The notes: generated by a model from the letters alone, not told the origin. Shown: positions 1 to 8,708, numbered from the stretch's first letter. The stretch is 64,000 nucleotides of DNA from Clostridioides difficile (GCF_001299635.1 NZ_JRHN01000044.1:1-64000); one strand, 5' to 3'. Program-made: numbers and translations.

Positions 1-288
1 CCTGCTGATTGCCCATTTTAAAGTACTTAGGGTTTAACCTTATACCATCTAACCAATTTTTTCTACTTTCGTAACTTTCACACTTATGTTTATTTCATCC
101 TTATGTTTATTTCATCCTTATGTTTATTTCATCCTTATGCTTTAGTTTGGTTAGCTTTAGGGGTTTCCAGCAATTCAAGTAGTATTGGATAGGTTCTATC
201 CTATCTCTACATATAAGTTTCCCTATATGCTGACTACTTTAGCTACTAACTAACGACTAAAGTCACGAGTATGCGTAGCTATTTTTTA
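1..288 (-). mobile_element. IStron (CdISt1-like), 5' group I intron part, cut by window edge
   Basis: Read on the minus strand, this stretch has the conserved core of a group I intron. The P element is at 175-153 (AATTGCTGGAAACCCCTAAAGC is the full 22 bases; key part GCTGGAAACCCC) and the Q element AATCAGCAGG is at 10-1. The R and S elements and any transposase/TnpB genes must lie to the left, outside the window. The 5' end appears to be at 288, because the five bases before it on the minus strand (293-289) read TTGAT, the target reported for C. difficile CdISt1 IStrons. Insertion is about 210 bases downstream of the stop codon of the small gene at 503-754, so no recognised reading frame is broken. 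The type call rests on intron core plus target site, since the IS part is not visible. Confidence 0.85.
84..134. repeat. Three perfect 17-bp tandem repeats inside the intron
   Basis: The unit ttatgtttatttcatcc occurs three times without change at 84-100, 101-117 and 118-134, followed by the first five bases of a fourth copy. It lies between the P and Q elements of the group I intron, which is the part that folds as the P5 extension, a region that tolerates length change without touching the catalytic core. Confidence 0.9.
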
Positions 289-502
289 ATCAAATTTAAA
301 ATTTTTGAATATAAACTAATTGGCATTAAACAAAATTATCCACATTATATGTGGATTATCAAGTCTAACACTAAATATTATATAATATCATAAACTTAAA
401 GTAAATCCTATAAGACACAGTTAATGTATTTTTATTTTCTACACTAGGAACATATAACTAAAATAAGGCTTATTTTAATCAATAAACCTTATTCACTTAT
501 TA
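289..502. other. Gene-free flank of the IStron with a palindrome
   Basis: No coding region is supported here. Two structures are visible. At 462-493 an inverted repeat (aataaggcttatt / aataaaccttatt, one mismatch, 6-base loop) lies just after the 503-754 gene and may be its terminator. At 338-356 a perfect 8-bp inverted repeat (ATCCACAT, 3-base centre, ATGTGGAT) contains a perfect match to the DnaA-box word TTATCCACA at 336-344 and a one-mismatch inverted copy at 350-358. Confidence 0.55.
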
Positions 503-754
503 CTACTTATTAAATTTTTTGAGGATTCCATCTATATCAAAGTTTGTTATATCAAAATTCAAATTTGTTATATCAAAATTAATACTTGGAAAATCATATT
601 GTTTCATTCCTAACATGCTTTTTGCATTACTATCTACTATAAAGACACAAACTGATGTCCCTATAATCATAGTAATCAAAAACACGATTCTCATAATATA
701 CTTATATTTTCTTAATTTACTTTTACTTTCTATATTTTTTTCTAATCGGCTCAT
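503..754 (-). CDS. Small single-pass membrane protein of the gpr-spoIIP operon
   Basis: An 83-residue protein with a basic N-terminus (about 1-20), one hydrophobic segment at about 20-42 and a short extracytoplasmic tail. The tail contains an unusual near-repeat, INFDITNLNFDITNFDID at about 58-75. The start follows AGGAG eight bases upstream. It begins 29 bases after spoIIP on the same strand, so it is probably co-transcribed with gpr and spoIIP and made in sporulating cells. I do not recognise a family and cannot assign a function. An overlapping plus-strand frame (519-758) is its shadow. Confidence 0.75.
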   Translation of the reverse strand: MSRLEKNIESKSKLRKYKYIMRIVFLITMIIGTSVCVFIVDSNAKSMLGMKQYDFPSINFDITNLNFDITNFDIDGILKKFNK

Positions 755-783
755 TTAACATGCTCCTAATTATACCTGACAAT

Positions 784-1791
784 CTAATTTTTTTGTTTAA
801 AATATTCATCTAAAATCTCAGCTAGATACTTTGTAGTAGCTTTCGATTCTTCTATACTTGTTGCATTATTTCCTATTTCTACTAGCATATGATTCTTAAC
901 TGCAAATTGATTAAATCTAGCATAGTCTTTTTCTACTATTGGAGACACCAAACCAGGGTATTTCTTTTCAGCAAAAGCAGTTATATCATCTGCTAAAGCT
1001 CTAAGTTGTGCTCTATTTGTATTTTTACCTCCTACAACAAAGAAAAACTTTGCTACTCTCTCTCCATTTATCATAGTTGTATATTTTAAATGGTCTTTTT
1101 CTTTAGTGGCTGGATTAGTTAAATCCCTAGCATCTCTATGTAAATCTATTGCTATGTCCACTGAATTATATTTAGGGAGTATACTTTTTATTGTTTTTAA
1201 GCTACTTGCATAAGAATTATTATAAGATGGATAGTCATGGTACTTAGTTGTATGCACTACACCCCACCCCTTACTATCTAAAGCACTAGTCAATGCACTT
1301 CCTACTTCCATTACTGAATTTTTCTTATCTCTTGAATGATAATTTCCATCAGGTGAATTTGAATAAGTTTCACATCCATGAGTATGATATATTAAAATCC
1401 TTGGATTTTCTTTAGTTACTCTTAAATCATCCTTGTATTCTGAACTAGATGTAGTGTTAGTTTCAGTTGTATCAGAATTTTTTGATTCAATATCTGGTAC
1501 ATTCTCTTTACCAACATAAAGTTTTATATATTCTTTTTCACTTTCTTTTTTATTATCAACTTTACTTACATCTTCAGATTTTTCATTTTCGTTTTTGCTT
1601 TCTTTATTTACTTCTTTATTTTTATTATTCTTTTTATCTTCTGTATTATTTCCTTCGACTTTAGCTTCTGGATAAGATGAATTTACTAGAAACTTTAAAA
1701 AATCATCTTGATTCAAAGCCAATGATTTTCCTGGTAAAATGCATGCTAATATAAAAGTCAAGGTTACTACTTTAATGCATTTTTTAAACAT
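784..1791 (-). CDS. spoIIP: Stage II sporulation protein P, peptidoglycan hydrolase
   Basis: SpoIIP is a membrane-anchored amidase and endopeptidase that works with SpoIID and SpoIIM in engulfment of the forespore. The 335-residue protein has an N-terminal hydrophobic anchor (about 7-26), a long Lys/Glu/Asn-rich linker (about 45-125) and the catalytic domain from about 130. The sequence RILIYHTHGCETY near 131-143 carries the zinc/catalytic His and Glu, and VEIGN near the C-terminus is typical of the family. An AGGAGG site precedes the start. It lies 17 bases after gpr, the conserved gpr-spoIIP order of spore formers. The low-complexity linker is longer than the anchor needs and probably acts as a flexible tether. 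Confidence 0.95.
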   Translation of the reverse strand: MFKKCIKVVTLTFILACILPGKSLALNQDDFLKFLVNSSYPEAKVEGNNTEDKKNNKNKEVNKESKNENEKSEDVSKVDNKKESEKEYIKLYVGKENVPDIESKNSDTTETNTTSSSEYKDDLRVTKENPRILIYHTHGCETYSNSPDGNYHSRDKKNSVMEVGSALTSALDSKGWGVVHTTKYHDYPSYNNSYASSLKTIKSILPKYNSVDIAIDLHRDARDLTNPATKEKDHLKYTTMINGERVAKFFFVVGGKNTNRAQLRALADDITAFAEKKYPGLVSPIVEKDYARFNQFAVKNHMLVEIGNNATSIEESKATTKYLAEILDEYFKQKN

Positions 1792-1808
1792 AATTGTTCC
1801 TCCTTATT

Positions 1809-2762
1809 TTATACCAATCTACCTGGATGTAAAGACCTATTTAAGCCTTCGCTTATTATTATAGATAGATTTTCGATTGTATCATCTATATCCTTTGGTG
1901 TTACTATTAAATTTTTGTCATATGGGTCTAATGAATCTTTTATTAGATGATATTTTTCTTCTTCTTTAAGTTTTTTTAACATTTCATAAAAACTTTCTGT
2001 TTCTTCTGATTGAGCTATTAAATTGTCTATTGCCATATCTAAAACATCTATAGTAAGAGTTGCTGCATCAACCACAGTTGGTACACCTATTGCAATAACT
2101 TCTACTCCTAAAGTTTCCTTAGTTAGAGATTTTCTAGTATTTCCAACACCTCCACCAGGTGATATTCCTGCTGTTGATATTTGTATAGTAGAGTTTACTC
2201 TTTCCATTTTTCTTGAAGCCAATGCATCTATTGCTACTACTCTATCTGGCTTAACCTTCTCAACCAATGACTTTACTACTTCACTAGTCTCTATTCCAGT
2301 AACGCCCATAACTCCTGGGCTTAAAGCTGATACCTCAGTGAAATCATCATCATAGTCTTTATTATAATTTTTAAAAAGATGTCTAGTGACAAGTGTTTTT
2401 GATACACTCTTTGGTCCTAACGCATCAGAAGTAATATTTCTATTCCCAAGACCAATTACCAATGTTTTTTTATTTTTGTCTTGTCCAAATATATCTACTA
2501 ACTCTTCTTTTAAATAATTTATCATTTCTTCTCTTGACTCATCATCATCAAACTTCATAAGATTACTTTCCAGAGTTATATACTTTCCTATATCTTTATT
2601 CATTATCTCTGCGCCTTGCCTGTCTATTACTTCAACTTTTGTTACAATACAATTTTCTAATTCTTTCGTTTCTATTTTTACACCAGGAATACTACTTCCT
2701 TCTTGAGACTTTTCACACATTTCACTAGCTTCTAAAGCTAAATCTGTTCTTACGCTAATCAT
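1809..2762 (-). CDS. gpr: Germination protease GPR
   Basis: GPR is the aspartate-type protease (family A25) that degrades small acid-soluble spore proteins during germination. The 317-residue length fits the family, and MISVRTDLALEASEM at the start is the typical zymogen N-terminus that is later trimmed. The conserved VIGLGNRNITSDALGP block (about 101-116) and the LVATRH-like LVTRHL segment are present. The start has a GGAGG site. It is the first gene of the operon with spoIIP and the small membrane protein. In other spore formers gpr is transcribed by forespore sigma factors; I did not find a promoter I would assign to one with confidence. Confidence 0.95.
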   Translation of the reverse strand: MISVRTDLALEASEMCEKSQEGSSIPGVKIETKELENCIVTKVEVIDRQGAEIMNKDIGKYITLESNLMKFDDDESREEMINYLKEELVDIFGQDKNKKTLVIGLGNRNITSDALGPKSVSKTLVTRHLFKNYNKDYDDDFTEVSALSPGVMGVTGIETSEVVKSLVEKVKPDRVVAIDALASRKMERVNSTIQISTAGISPGGGVGNTRKSLTKETLGVEVIAIGVPTVVDAATLTIDVLDMAIDNLIAQSEETESFYEMLKKLKEEEKYHLIKDSLDPYDKNLIVTPKDIDDTIENLSIIISEGLNRSLHPGRLV

Positions 2763-2941
2763 ATAAACCTCCAGTATAAATTAAATGCTAATTATAATTG
2801 TTAACAAAATTTAGTATTTTATAACAAAAAACTATAAATTTATTTAAAACAAGTAAAATTAAGGCTTTCAATGTAAGAAAATTGAGATTGGTCAGTAATT
2901 TGTCAGTAAACATTCTTATCTATCATTTATTTACAAATGTA

Positions 2942-2977
2942 AAAAGGTAGCAACTATTTATATAGGCGCTACCTTTT
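2942..2977 (-). terminator. Terminator of the hydrolase gene
   Basis: A 10-bp perfect stem (aaaaggtagc 2942-2951 / gctacctttt 2968-2977) with a 16-base loop, flanked by T-rich sequence on the minus strand. It lies downstream of the gene ending at 3047 and upstream of gpr, and separates the two units. Confidence 0.75.
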
Positions 2978-3046
2978 CATCTATTTATCATTTTCCTATT
3001 AAGTTTTCATTCGTTATATAGATTACCCTGTAACCACCTTACTCCT

Positions 3047-3823
3047 TTATTCTTGTTGAAAAAATGGTTCAGCAATTTCCAACCATTCATTTGGAAGATA
3101 AAGAGATAAATATCCATGATTATAACCCTTAGCTTCATAAATTTGGCAAGTACTAACAAAAGACTTAAACATCTTTGCAGAGTTTTTAACACATTTCATT
3201 TCTTTTTCTCCATACCAGTACATTACTTCTGCTTTGGTTGTTTTTATACTCTCTTTAAGCGTATATTTCATCATATAAGTACGATATATATTGTAAAAGG
3301 TTTCTTTTCTGACATGTGGCATATCTTGCATATAATATTTTTTAATCTTCTCTGGATACTGCATATTTTTAGGTAACAATTTTGGCATCATAGCAATTTG
3401 AAAACGACAAGCTTTCTCACTGAATAAAAGTCCTCCAAAAAATCGAATACCAGCAATACAAAATCGTGCCATAGTAGGTCTTGGGTAGCAGATACTTCCA
3501 TCAATAATTGCTTTTTTAGCAATATCAGATTTTCTAGATAAAAGCTCCATTACAATTTGACCACCCAGTGATACCCCACACAGGGCAAAAAGGTGTCCAT
3601 CACACTTTTCATCTATATATACCATCAACTTGTCTGCTGTATCCTCAGTGGAAATGTATGTTGTTTCATATTCTTCTCCATGACCATTCAATGTAGGAAG
3701 TATCACATAATAATTCTTGGACAAAACTTCTGCTTGTCGTAAATAGTTCCACCAAGCATTCCCTCCTCCATGAATCAACATAATATGTGGTTTGTTTTTA
3801 TTTCCAAATTCATGAAATTTCAT
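3047..3823 (-). CDS. Alpha/beta hydrolase
   Basis: A 258-residue cytoplasmic protein with the alpha/beta-hydrolase layout. The oxyanion-hole motif HGGGN is at about 18-22, the nucleophile elbow GVSLGG at about 83-88 gives the catalytic Ser, and the His is in NHGYL near 237. The substrate cannot be told from sequence. GGAGG lies just before the ATG. It starts 33 bases after the winged-helix regulator at 3857-4375 on the same strand, so the two are probably one unit and the regulator may control the hydrolase in response to its substrate or a related compound. Confidence 0.8.
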   Translation of the reverse strand: MKFHEFGNKNKPHIMLIHGGGNAWWNYLRQAEVLSKNYYVILPTLNGHGEEYETTYISTEDTADKLMVYIDEKCDGHLFALCGVSLGGQIVMELLSRKSDIAKKAIIDGSICYPRPTMARFCIAGIRFFGGLLFSEKACRFQIAMMPKLLPKNMQYPEKIKKYYMQDMPHVRKETFYNIYRTYMMKYTLKESIKTTKAEVMYWYGEKEMKCVKNSAKMFKSFVSTCQIYEAKGYNHGYLSLYLPNEWLEIAEPFFQQE

Positions 3824-3856
3824 ACGTAACCTCCTTCTATAAAGATGAGATGTATA

Positions 3857-4375
3857 CTATTTTGTCTTATCATTATCAACTGGTGGAGAAGATATAATTG
3901 AAAGTTTTCTAAGTTTTAGATTTGACTTAGGCTTCTGCTCTACATATGGCTTCAATAAATCAGCTATACTTTTAAGAAGATTTTCATATTCATCATCACT
4001 CATATATAGTAATGCTGAAGTAAAAAATACATTATCTTTTTTATGTTCTTGCTCTTTTCTACTAAAATACTCATTCATTTCCTGCATCAATCCTACATGA
4101 AATGCTGTGGAAAGTGCAACAAATGTTTCTCCTTCCATATCTGCTGTATATTCTTTTAGTGCATAAACTTTTTCAATAGTGCCACGCACACGATTTTCTT
4201 TTACCACTTCAATCATGTTGTTCTCTTCTAAAATTTTTACATGATGATAAACTGTTGCACGGGGTATATCATTTAGATATTTTACAATGTCAGATGTTCG
4301 AACACTACCATGAAGTCTAATATACTGTAAAATACGAAGTCTAACAGGATTTAAAATTAATTTTGCTATGTCCAT
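3857..4375 (-). CDS. ArsR-like winged-helix transcriptional regulator
   Basis: A 172-residue DNA-binding protein. The N-terminal 75 residues form a winged helix: NPVRLRILQYIRLHG, then the recognition segment IPRATVYHHVKILEENNMIEV and a wing that contains VRGTIEKVYAL. The C-terminal half is helical and may bind a ligand or dimerise; no metal-binding cysteine pair typical of ArsR metal sensors is present. It leads a likely two-gene unit with the hydrolase at 3047-3823. A good promoter lies directly upstream and contains a small inverted repeat, which suggests autoregulation. Confidence 0.8.
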   Translation of the reverse strand: MDIAKLILNPVRLRILQYIRLHGSVRTSDIVKYLNDIPRATVYHHVKILEENNMIEVVKENRVRGTIEKVYALKEYTADMEGETFVALSTAFHVGLMQEMNEYFSRKEQEHKKDNVFFTSALLYMSDDEYENLLKSIADLLKPYVEQKPKSNLKLRKLSIISSPPVDNDKTK

Positions 4376-4406
4376 CTTATCATCCCTTTCTTTAGTCTAT
4401 AAAAAT

Positions 4407-4435
4407 ATTATAGTCTAATTTTTTAGATTATTCAA
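4407..4435 (-). promoter_or_regulatory. SigA-type promoter of the regulator-hydrolase unit
   Basis: On the minus strand TTGAAT (4435-4430), a 17-base spacer and TATAAT (4412-4407) lie 32 bases before the start codon of the 3857-4375 gene. The spacer holds a short inverted repeat (TCTAA at 4414-4418, TTAGA at 4423-4427), and the heptamer TAGACTA occurs twice around the -10 region. These are possible operator elements for the adjacent regulator. Confidence 0.65.
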
Positions 4436-4540
4436 GTATATGATATAAATAGTAATTATAACTTAAATTGTATTTTTATTAATCCATTTTATAGATATAA
4501 AAATATCAAATAATCTATTTATATAGGAGTATAGAAAAGA

Positions 4541-4578
4541 GTTGTCACACTAAAAAAAGTAATTTTTAGTGCAACAAC
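4541..4578 (-). terminator. Hairpin terminator of the ABC permease gene
   Basis: Inverted repeat gttgt..actaaaaa (4541-4556) and tttttagt..acaac (4563-4578) with a 6-base loop and a small internal loop, placed 28 bases after the permease stop codon. Confidence 0.6.
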
Positions 4579-4606
4579 CCTTTGTGGATTTAAATAATTT
4601 ATTTTA

Positions 4607-6841
4607 CTATTCTTTTTGAGTTTTAAGAGCTTCACTTAGAGATATTTTATCAATTTTTCTAGCACACATAAATTTGGATACTTCAAATGTAAGAATTATT
4701 ATAACAAAACCAATTATCACATAGGATAAATTGAGTCTTGCTTCTAAAGCTATATCTAATGATTCAAATATCTTAAATATTACTTTTATTATAGAGTAAC
4801 CTATAGGAACCCCTATAATATATCCAAGGACTACATATATTCTTGAGCCATTAAGCATCATTGAGTTTATTTCTTTCTTTTTATATCCAAACACCTTCAT
4901 AAGGGCTATATGATTTTTATTTTCATCTATACTTATAGATGCAACTACATATATGATAATTACACCTATAATAAATGCTACAAATGCTATTCCATATATA
5001 AAGGCTGACATTAATTGCATATAGTCTTCTAACATATTAGTTATATTGTTTGGTGTATTTATCATATATACCATATCTTTGTTAATTTCAATTGGTGTTT
5101 TTGACATAATCGCATTATATGAACCTTTTTCCAACCCCATCATATGATTAAAGCTATTTAATGAAGTAAATACATAATCTCCTGAATTGGTCTGAGCGAT
5201 ATCAGTGATTTTTATAGAATACTCCTTATCATCAACTATATTAATAAAAGATAACTTATCACCAATACTAAGGTTATATTTTTTTGCCATTATAGATGTA
5301 ATAATAAACTTGTTATCATCTATACTTATTTCATTTCCCTTTTTGTCCTTTAAACTAATCATCTGTGAATTTTTATTTCCACCTATTAACTCAAAGTCAT
5401 TATTCATTTCACTATCAAGTACGAACTTAACGCCTGATACTCCTTCTCCACCTATAGGTGGTTTATCTGTACTTAATTGCTTTAATATATACTCATACTT
5501 ATAACTAATTACATCATTTCTTTCTTGATTTATCATATAATCCATAGAACATTTAGCAATAAACCCATACATTAAAAATACTGTAGCTATAGAAACTCCA
5601 ATTACCAAAAATGCTAAACGAGATATTGACCTTAATTGTTCTCTTATAGCAAATTTATTTTTAAATTTTAAATTATTCAAAGTCAACTTTCTTTCAATTA
5701 TATTTACCTTTTGTCTCTTATTTTCATTTTTCATTAACAACACTGGTGACAATTTTAATACTTTATTAATTGATAAATAACTTCCAATAATTGAAAACAC
5801 CATACATAAAACTATACCCAGTATAAAATAAATAGGACTATATGATATTTTTTCTATTGGTATTGGGAAAAACGTAAGGAATAAATCAAATAGATACTTC
5901 TGTACTATAATACCAATTATCCCACCAATTACTCCTGAGATGCTTGAAAGTATTATAGGATAGTTCATGTAATGAATCATTATTTCTTTTTTTCTATAAC
6001 CTAAGGCATATAAAGTACCTATGTTTGCCATCTCATTTTTCATCATTCTACCTAAAACAATACTTATTAATACAACTGTTATTAGTAATATGACTGTAGG
6101 TAAAATAACTGAATAAACACTTATTGCTGTTACTTCGATATCTAACATTGATATTTTCATATTATTCTTAGCATAAGTCCAATCAATTATATTTACTTCA
6201 TTAGTGTTCAGGTAGTTTTTAAGATTTTTTGACTGTGTATATATCTCTCTATTTTTATTATATTTTACTGAATATAAATAATCTCCACTTACCATATCTT
6301 CTTTATTTAAAATACCTATACCAAAATTCTTTGGATTATTAATCACATCTCCATCTTTTTCAAGTATATAAGCATAATTTGGTATACCAATATATCCTGA
6401 TATTCTATAAGAAGAATTTCCAATATGATATTCATCCCCAATATTTAATTTATTAGATTTAGCAAATTGAGGGTCTAGTGCTATTTCTCCAACTCTTGGC
6501 ATAGCACCTTCTAATACTGCTGTAATATTCACTTTTTTATTTGGTGTAAATAATCTTAATGTTTTATCACCATATTTATATTCTTTTACAAGCGTCTCTT
6601 GAAACTTTAAATCAAACTTATCTTCTATTTCTCTTATATTATCAATTTTGTTACTAGTATAAAATTCCAAATCTTCTTGAACATTATTTTTTACATACAT
6701 GTCCTTATTATACTTTAAGTTTTGAGCTGTAATAGTTAAAGCAACAAACAGAAATACTGATAATATCAACATATATAACATACCTATGTATTGCCCTCTA
6801 TTTTCTTTCATTACACGTAATATACTTTTATTTAGCTTCAT
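4607..6841 (-). CDS. ABC transporter permease, FtsX/MacB type
   Basis: A large membrane protein of about 744 residues with the layout of FtsX-family permeases: an N-terminal membrane segment (about 18-40), a long extracytoplasmic region, a first block of three membrane segments (about 240-380), a second extracytoplasmic region (about 430-610) and a final block of three segments (about 620-740). Such permeases act with a LolD/MacB-type ATPase in peptide export or in sensing antimicrobial peptides. The ATG at 6841 overlaps the stop of the ATPase gene (TAATG) and has GGAG at proper distance. It is the last gene of the TetR-ATPase-permease unit. Confidence 0.88.
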   Translation of the reverse strand: MKLNKSILRVMKENRGQYIGMLYMLILSVFLFVALTITAQNLKYNKDMYVKNNVQEDLEFYTSNKIDNIREIEDKFDLKFQETLVKEYKYGDKTLRLFTPNKKVNITAVLEGAMPRVGEIALDPQFAKSNKLNIGDEYHIGNSSYRISGYIGIPNYAYILEKDGDVINNPKNFGIGILNKEDMVSGDYLYSVKYNKNREIYTQSKNLKNYLNTNEVNIIDWTYAKNNMKISMLDIEVTAISVYSVILPTVILLITVVLISIVLGRMMKNEMANIGTLYALGYRKKEIMIHYMNYPIILSSISGVIGGIIGIIVQKYLFDLFLTFFPIPIEKISYSPIYFILGIVLCMVFSIIGSYLSINKVLKLSPVLLMKNENKRQKVNIIERKLTLNNLKFKNKFAIREQLRSISRLAFLVIGVSIATVFLMYGFIAKCSMDYMINQERNDVISYKYEYILKQLSTDKPPIGGEGVSGVKFVLDSEMNNDFELIGGNKNSQMISLKDKKGNEISIDDNKFIITSIMAKKYNLSIGDKLSFINIVDDKEYSIKITDIAQTNSGDYVFTSLNSFNHMMGLEKGSYNAIMSKTPIEINKDMVYMINTPNNITNMLEDYMQLMSAFIYGIAFVAFIIGVIIIYVVASISIDENKNHIALMKVFGYKKKEINSMMLNGSRIYVVLGYIIGVPIGYSIIKVIFKIFESLDIALEARLNLSYVIIGFVIIILTFEVSKFMCARKIDKISLSEALKTQKE

Positions 6842-7539
6842 TACCACTCCACTCCCTTTGCATCAATAGGGTCATTATTAATAATATAGTCTTTAACTTC
6901 TCCACTTCTAAATTTGTATATTCTGTTTGCCATTTCACCTATTGCTGCATTGTGTGTAATTATTAAAATTGTAGTATTAAACTTTCTATTTATTTCTTGT
7001 ACAAGAGAAAGTACATCAATAGCAGACTCATAATCTAGGGCTCCTGTCAATTCGTCACAAAGTAATATTGCTGGATTTTTTATTATAGCTCTTGCTACTG
7101 CTACACGTTGTTGTTGTCCACCAGATAATTCTCTTGGAAATCTATTTTTCTTATCTATTAATCCTACTGATTCTAATACTTCATTAATATCAAGTGGTGA
7201 TTTACTAATATTTTGTATTATTTCTATATTTTCTAGTACCGTTAAATGTGGAATAAGATTGTATGACTGAAATATAAAACCTGTCTTTTCTCGTCTGTAT
7301 TCAACTAATTCATCATCTGATAATTTAACAATATCAATACCATCTACAATCACTTCACCGCTATCAGCACTGTCTAATCCTCCAAGAATATTCATCAAGG
7401 TAGATTTACCACTTCCTGAAGGTCCTAATATTACACCTATCTCCCCTTTATTTAACGAAATATTCGCATTTTTTAATGCTATGGTTTCTATATCCTCACT
7501 CTTATATGATTTACATAAGTTATTGATTTCAATAAACAT
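6841..7539 (-). CDS. ABC transporter ATP-binding protein, MacB/LolD type
   Basis: A 232-residue ATPase with all expected motifs: Walker A GPSGSGKST (about 39-47), Q-loop FIFQSYNLIPHLTV, signature LSGGQQQRVAVARAI, Walker B ILLCDEL and the switch His in ILIITHN. The Asp-Glu of Walker B reads DEL, normal for this group. The start ATG has AAGGAG upstream. It lies 4 bases after the TetR gene and overlaps the permease, so the three proteins are translated from one message. The partner permease has FtsX topology, which suggests export or mechanotransmission rather than uptake. Confidence 0.92.
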   Translation of the reverse strand: MFIEINNLCKSYKSEDIETIALKNANISLNKGEIGVILGPSGSGKSTLMNILGGLDSADSGEVIVDGIDIVKLSDDELVEYRREKTGFIFQSYNLIPHLTVLENIEIIQNISKSPLDINEVLESVGLIDKKNRFPRELSGGQQQRVAVARAIIKNPAILLCDELTGALDYESAIDVLSLVQEINRKFNTTILIITHNAAIGEMANRIYKFRSGEVKDYIINNDPIDAKGVEW

Positions 7540-7543
7540 TATT

Positions 7544-8164
7544 TTACTCCTTATAGTATAATTTTTTATAAAAATTTATATAATCTTCAACTTCATCAAA
7601 TAAACTTTTCAAATCTTTTTCATAATTCTCATATGATAGTTTTTCTATCCATTTCATTGATAGTCCATCAAACGTAAGTTCAATCGCTTTTATTGCCATA
7701 TCAATATCTATATCATCTCTAAATTTTGTCTTATCATAATCCCCCATAAAACTTAATACTAATTGATTTTTGTTCATAGATATATCATTTAACCATTTTT
7801 TTGCTATTTTTGAATCATCTAAGTATAAGGTTTTAAAGAATTTAAAAACATATGGATTTTTCTTAAGTATTTTAAACTTAGTATGCACTGCATGTCTGTA
7901 CAGTTCAAAAAAATCAGTTTCATTAATTTCTTTTTGATTCAATATCTCGTCTTTGATGATATTTATTTGATAATTACAAAGGTATATGTATAGACTTTCT
8001 TTATTTTTAAAATATTGAAATATAGAGCCTTTTGATATACCTGCTTTTGATACTATATTATCTATCGTTGCACTTTTATATCCTTTGCTTGCAAATTCTT
8101 CTATTGCAGAATTTACTATTCGTCGTTTTTTTTCCTTGTTGAGATTTTCAAACGTCTTATTCAA
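7544..8164 (-). CDS. TetR-family regulator of the ABC exporter
   Basis: A 206-residue regulator. The N-terminal TetR helix-turn-helix reads RRIVNSAIEEFASKGYKSATIDNIVSKAGISKGSIFQYFKNKESLY in overview, with AGISKGSIFQYF the recognition helix at about 42-53. The remaining helices form the ligand-binding and dimerisation part. The only start that fits the AGGAGG site is a TTG at 8164-8162, six bases away. Two matching palindromes lie immediately upstream, so it probably represses its own unit with the ABC exporter and is released by a compound the exporter handles. Confidence 0.88.
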   Translation of the reverse strand: MNKTFENLNKEKKRRIVNSAIEEFASKGYKSATIDNIVSKAGISKGSIFQYFKNKESLYIYLCNYQINIIKDEILNQKEINETDFFELYRHAVHTKFKILKKNPYVFKFFKTLYLDDSKIAKKWLNDISMNKNQLVLSFMGDYDKTKFRDDIDIDMAIKAIELTFDGLSMKWIEKLSYENYEKDLKSLFDEVEDYINFYKKLYYKE

Positions 8165-8184
8165 TTAGATACCTCCTTACCCAA

Positions 8185-8239
8185 TAATATGACTATATTA
8201 GTCATATTATAATTATATTGTTTATGACTGAATTAGTCA
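8185..8239. promoter_or_regulatory. Operator pair for the TetR regulator
   Basis: A perfect 11-bp inverted repeat with 3-base centre lies at 8185-8209 (taatatgacta / tagtcatatta). A second site at 8225-8239 shares the core TGACTnnnnnAGTCA. The two centres are 35 bases apart, between the TetR start and its upstream region. The shared core and position are typical of TetR autoregulation. Confidence 0.8.
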
Positions 8240-8708
8240 ATAATATGGATACACTTGATATTATTGAAAAATAGAAAATACTAGTGACAACGAAATTTCC
8301 ACAGTTAATAATTCTTTTTATATTTTAATAATATAAATCTTTCTTATATATTATTTCTCTCCTTAAATAATGGACTATAAAATAAAAAATCATCTTAATC
8401 AATGGAAAATTTATCATAATAGACCATATAACTTTATATTTTTATAAATTTTTTTACTAAATCTATAAAAATGAGCAATTTCTTGTATTATCTTATAATA
8501 ATTGGAAATACTATCAAAATGTATGTTAATAGTTTGTGTTATCTCAAAATATTTGTTGCAAAAATGAAGTATTAATTTATATACATTAAAATATTTAAAA
8601 CACAACATAACCCAACCTAAAAACAAGATATTGCAAATTATTTATACACAATCTACAATCTAAAAAATCAAAATAAAAAACATTATTAAAATATATAAAT
8701 AATAATCC
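8240..8708. other. AT-rich gene-free stretch
   Basis: No coding region with a ribosome binding site is visible in either strand. Two short minus-strand frames (8414-8626, 8595-8786) lack a ribosome binding site and codon pattern and are rejected. I see no RNA gene or repeat. Confidence 0.5.

Noticed and set aside
84..134. Possible CRISPR array because of regular repeats
   Set aside because: The 17-bp units are directly adjacent with no spacers, and lie inside a group I intron.
336..358. Replication origin because of DnaA-like boxes
   Set aside because: Only two boxes in a hairpin, no dnaA/dnaN and no AT-rich unwinding cluster pattern beyond the general base composition.
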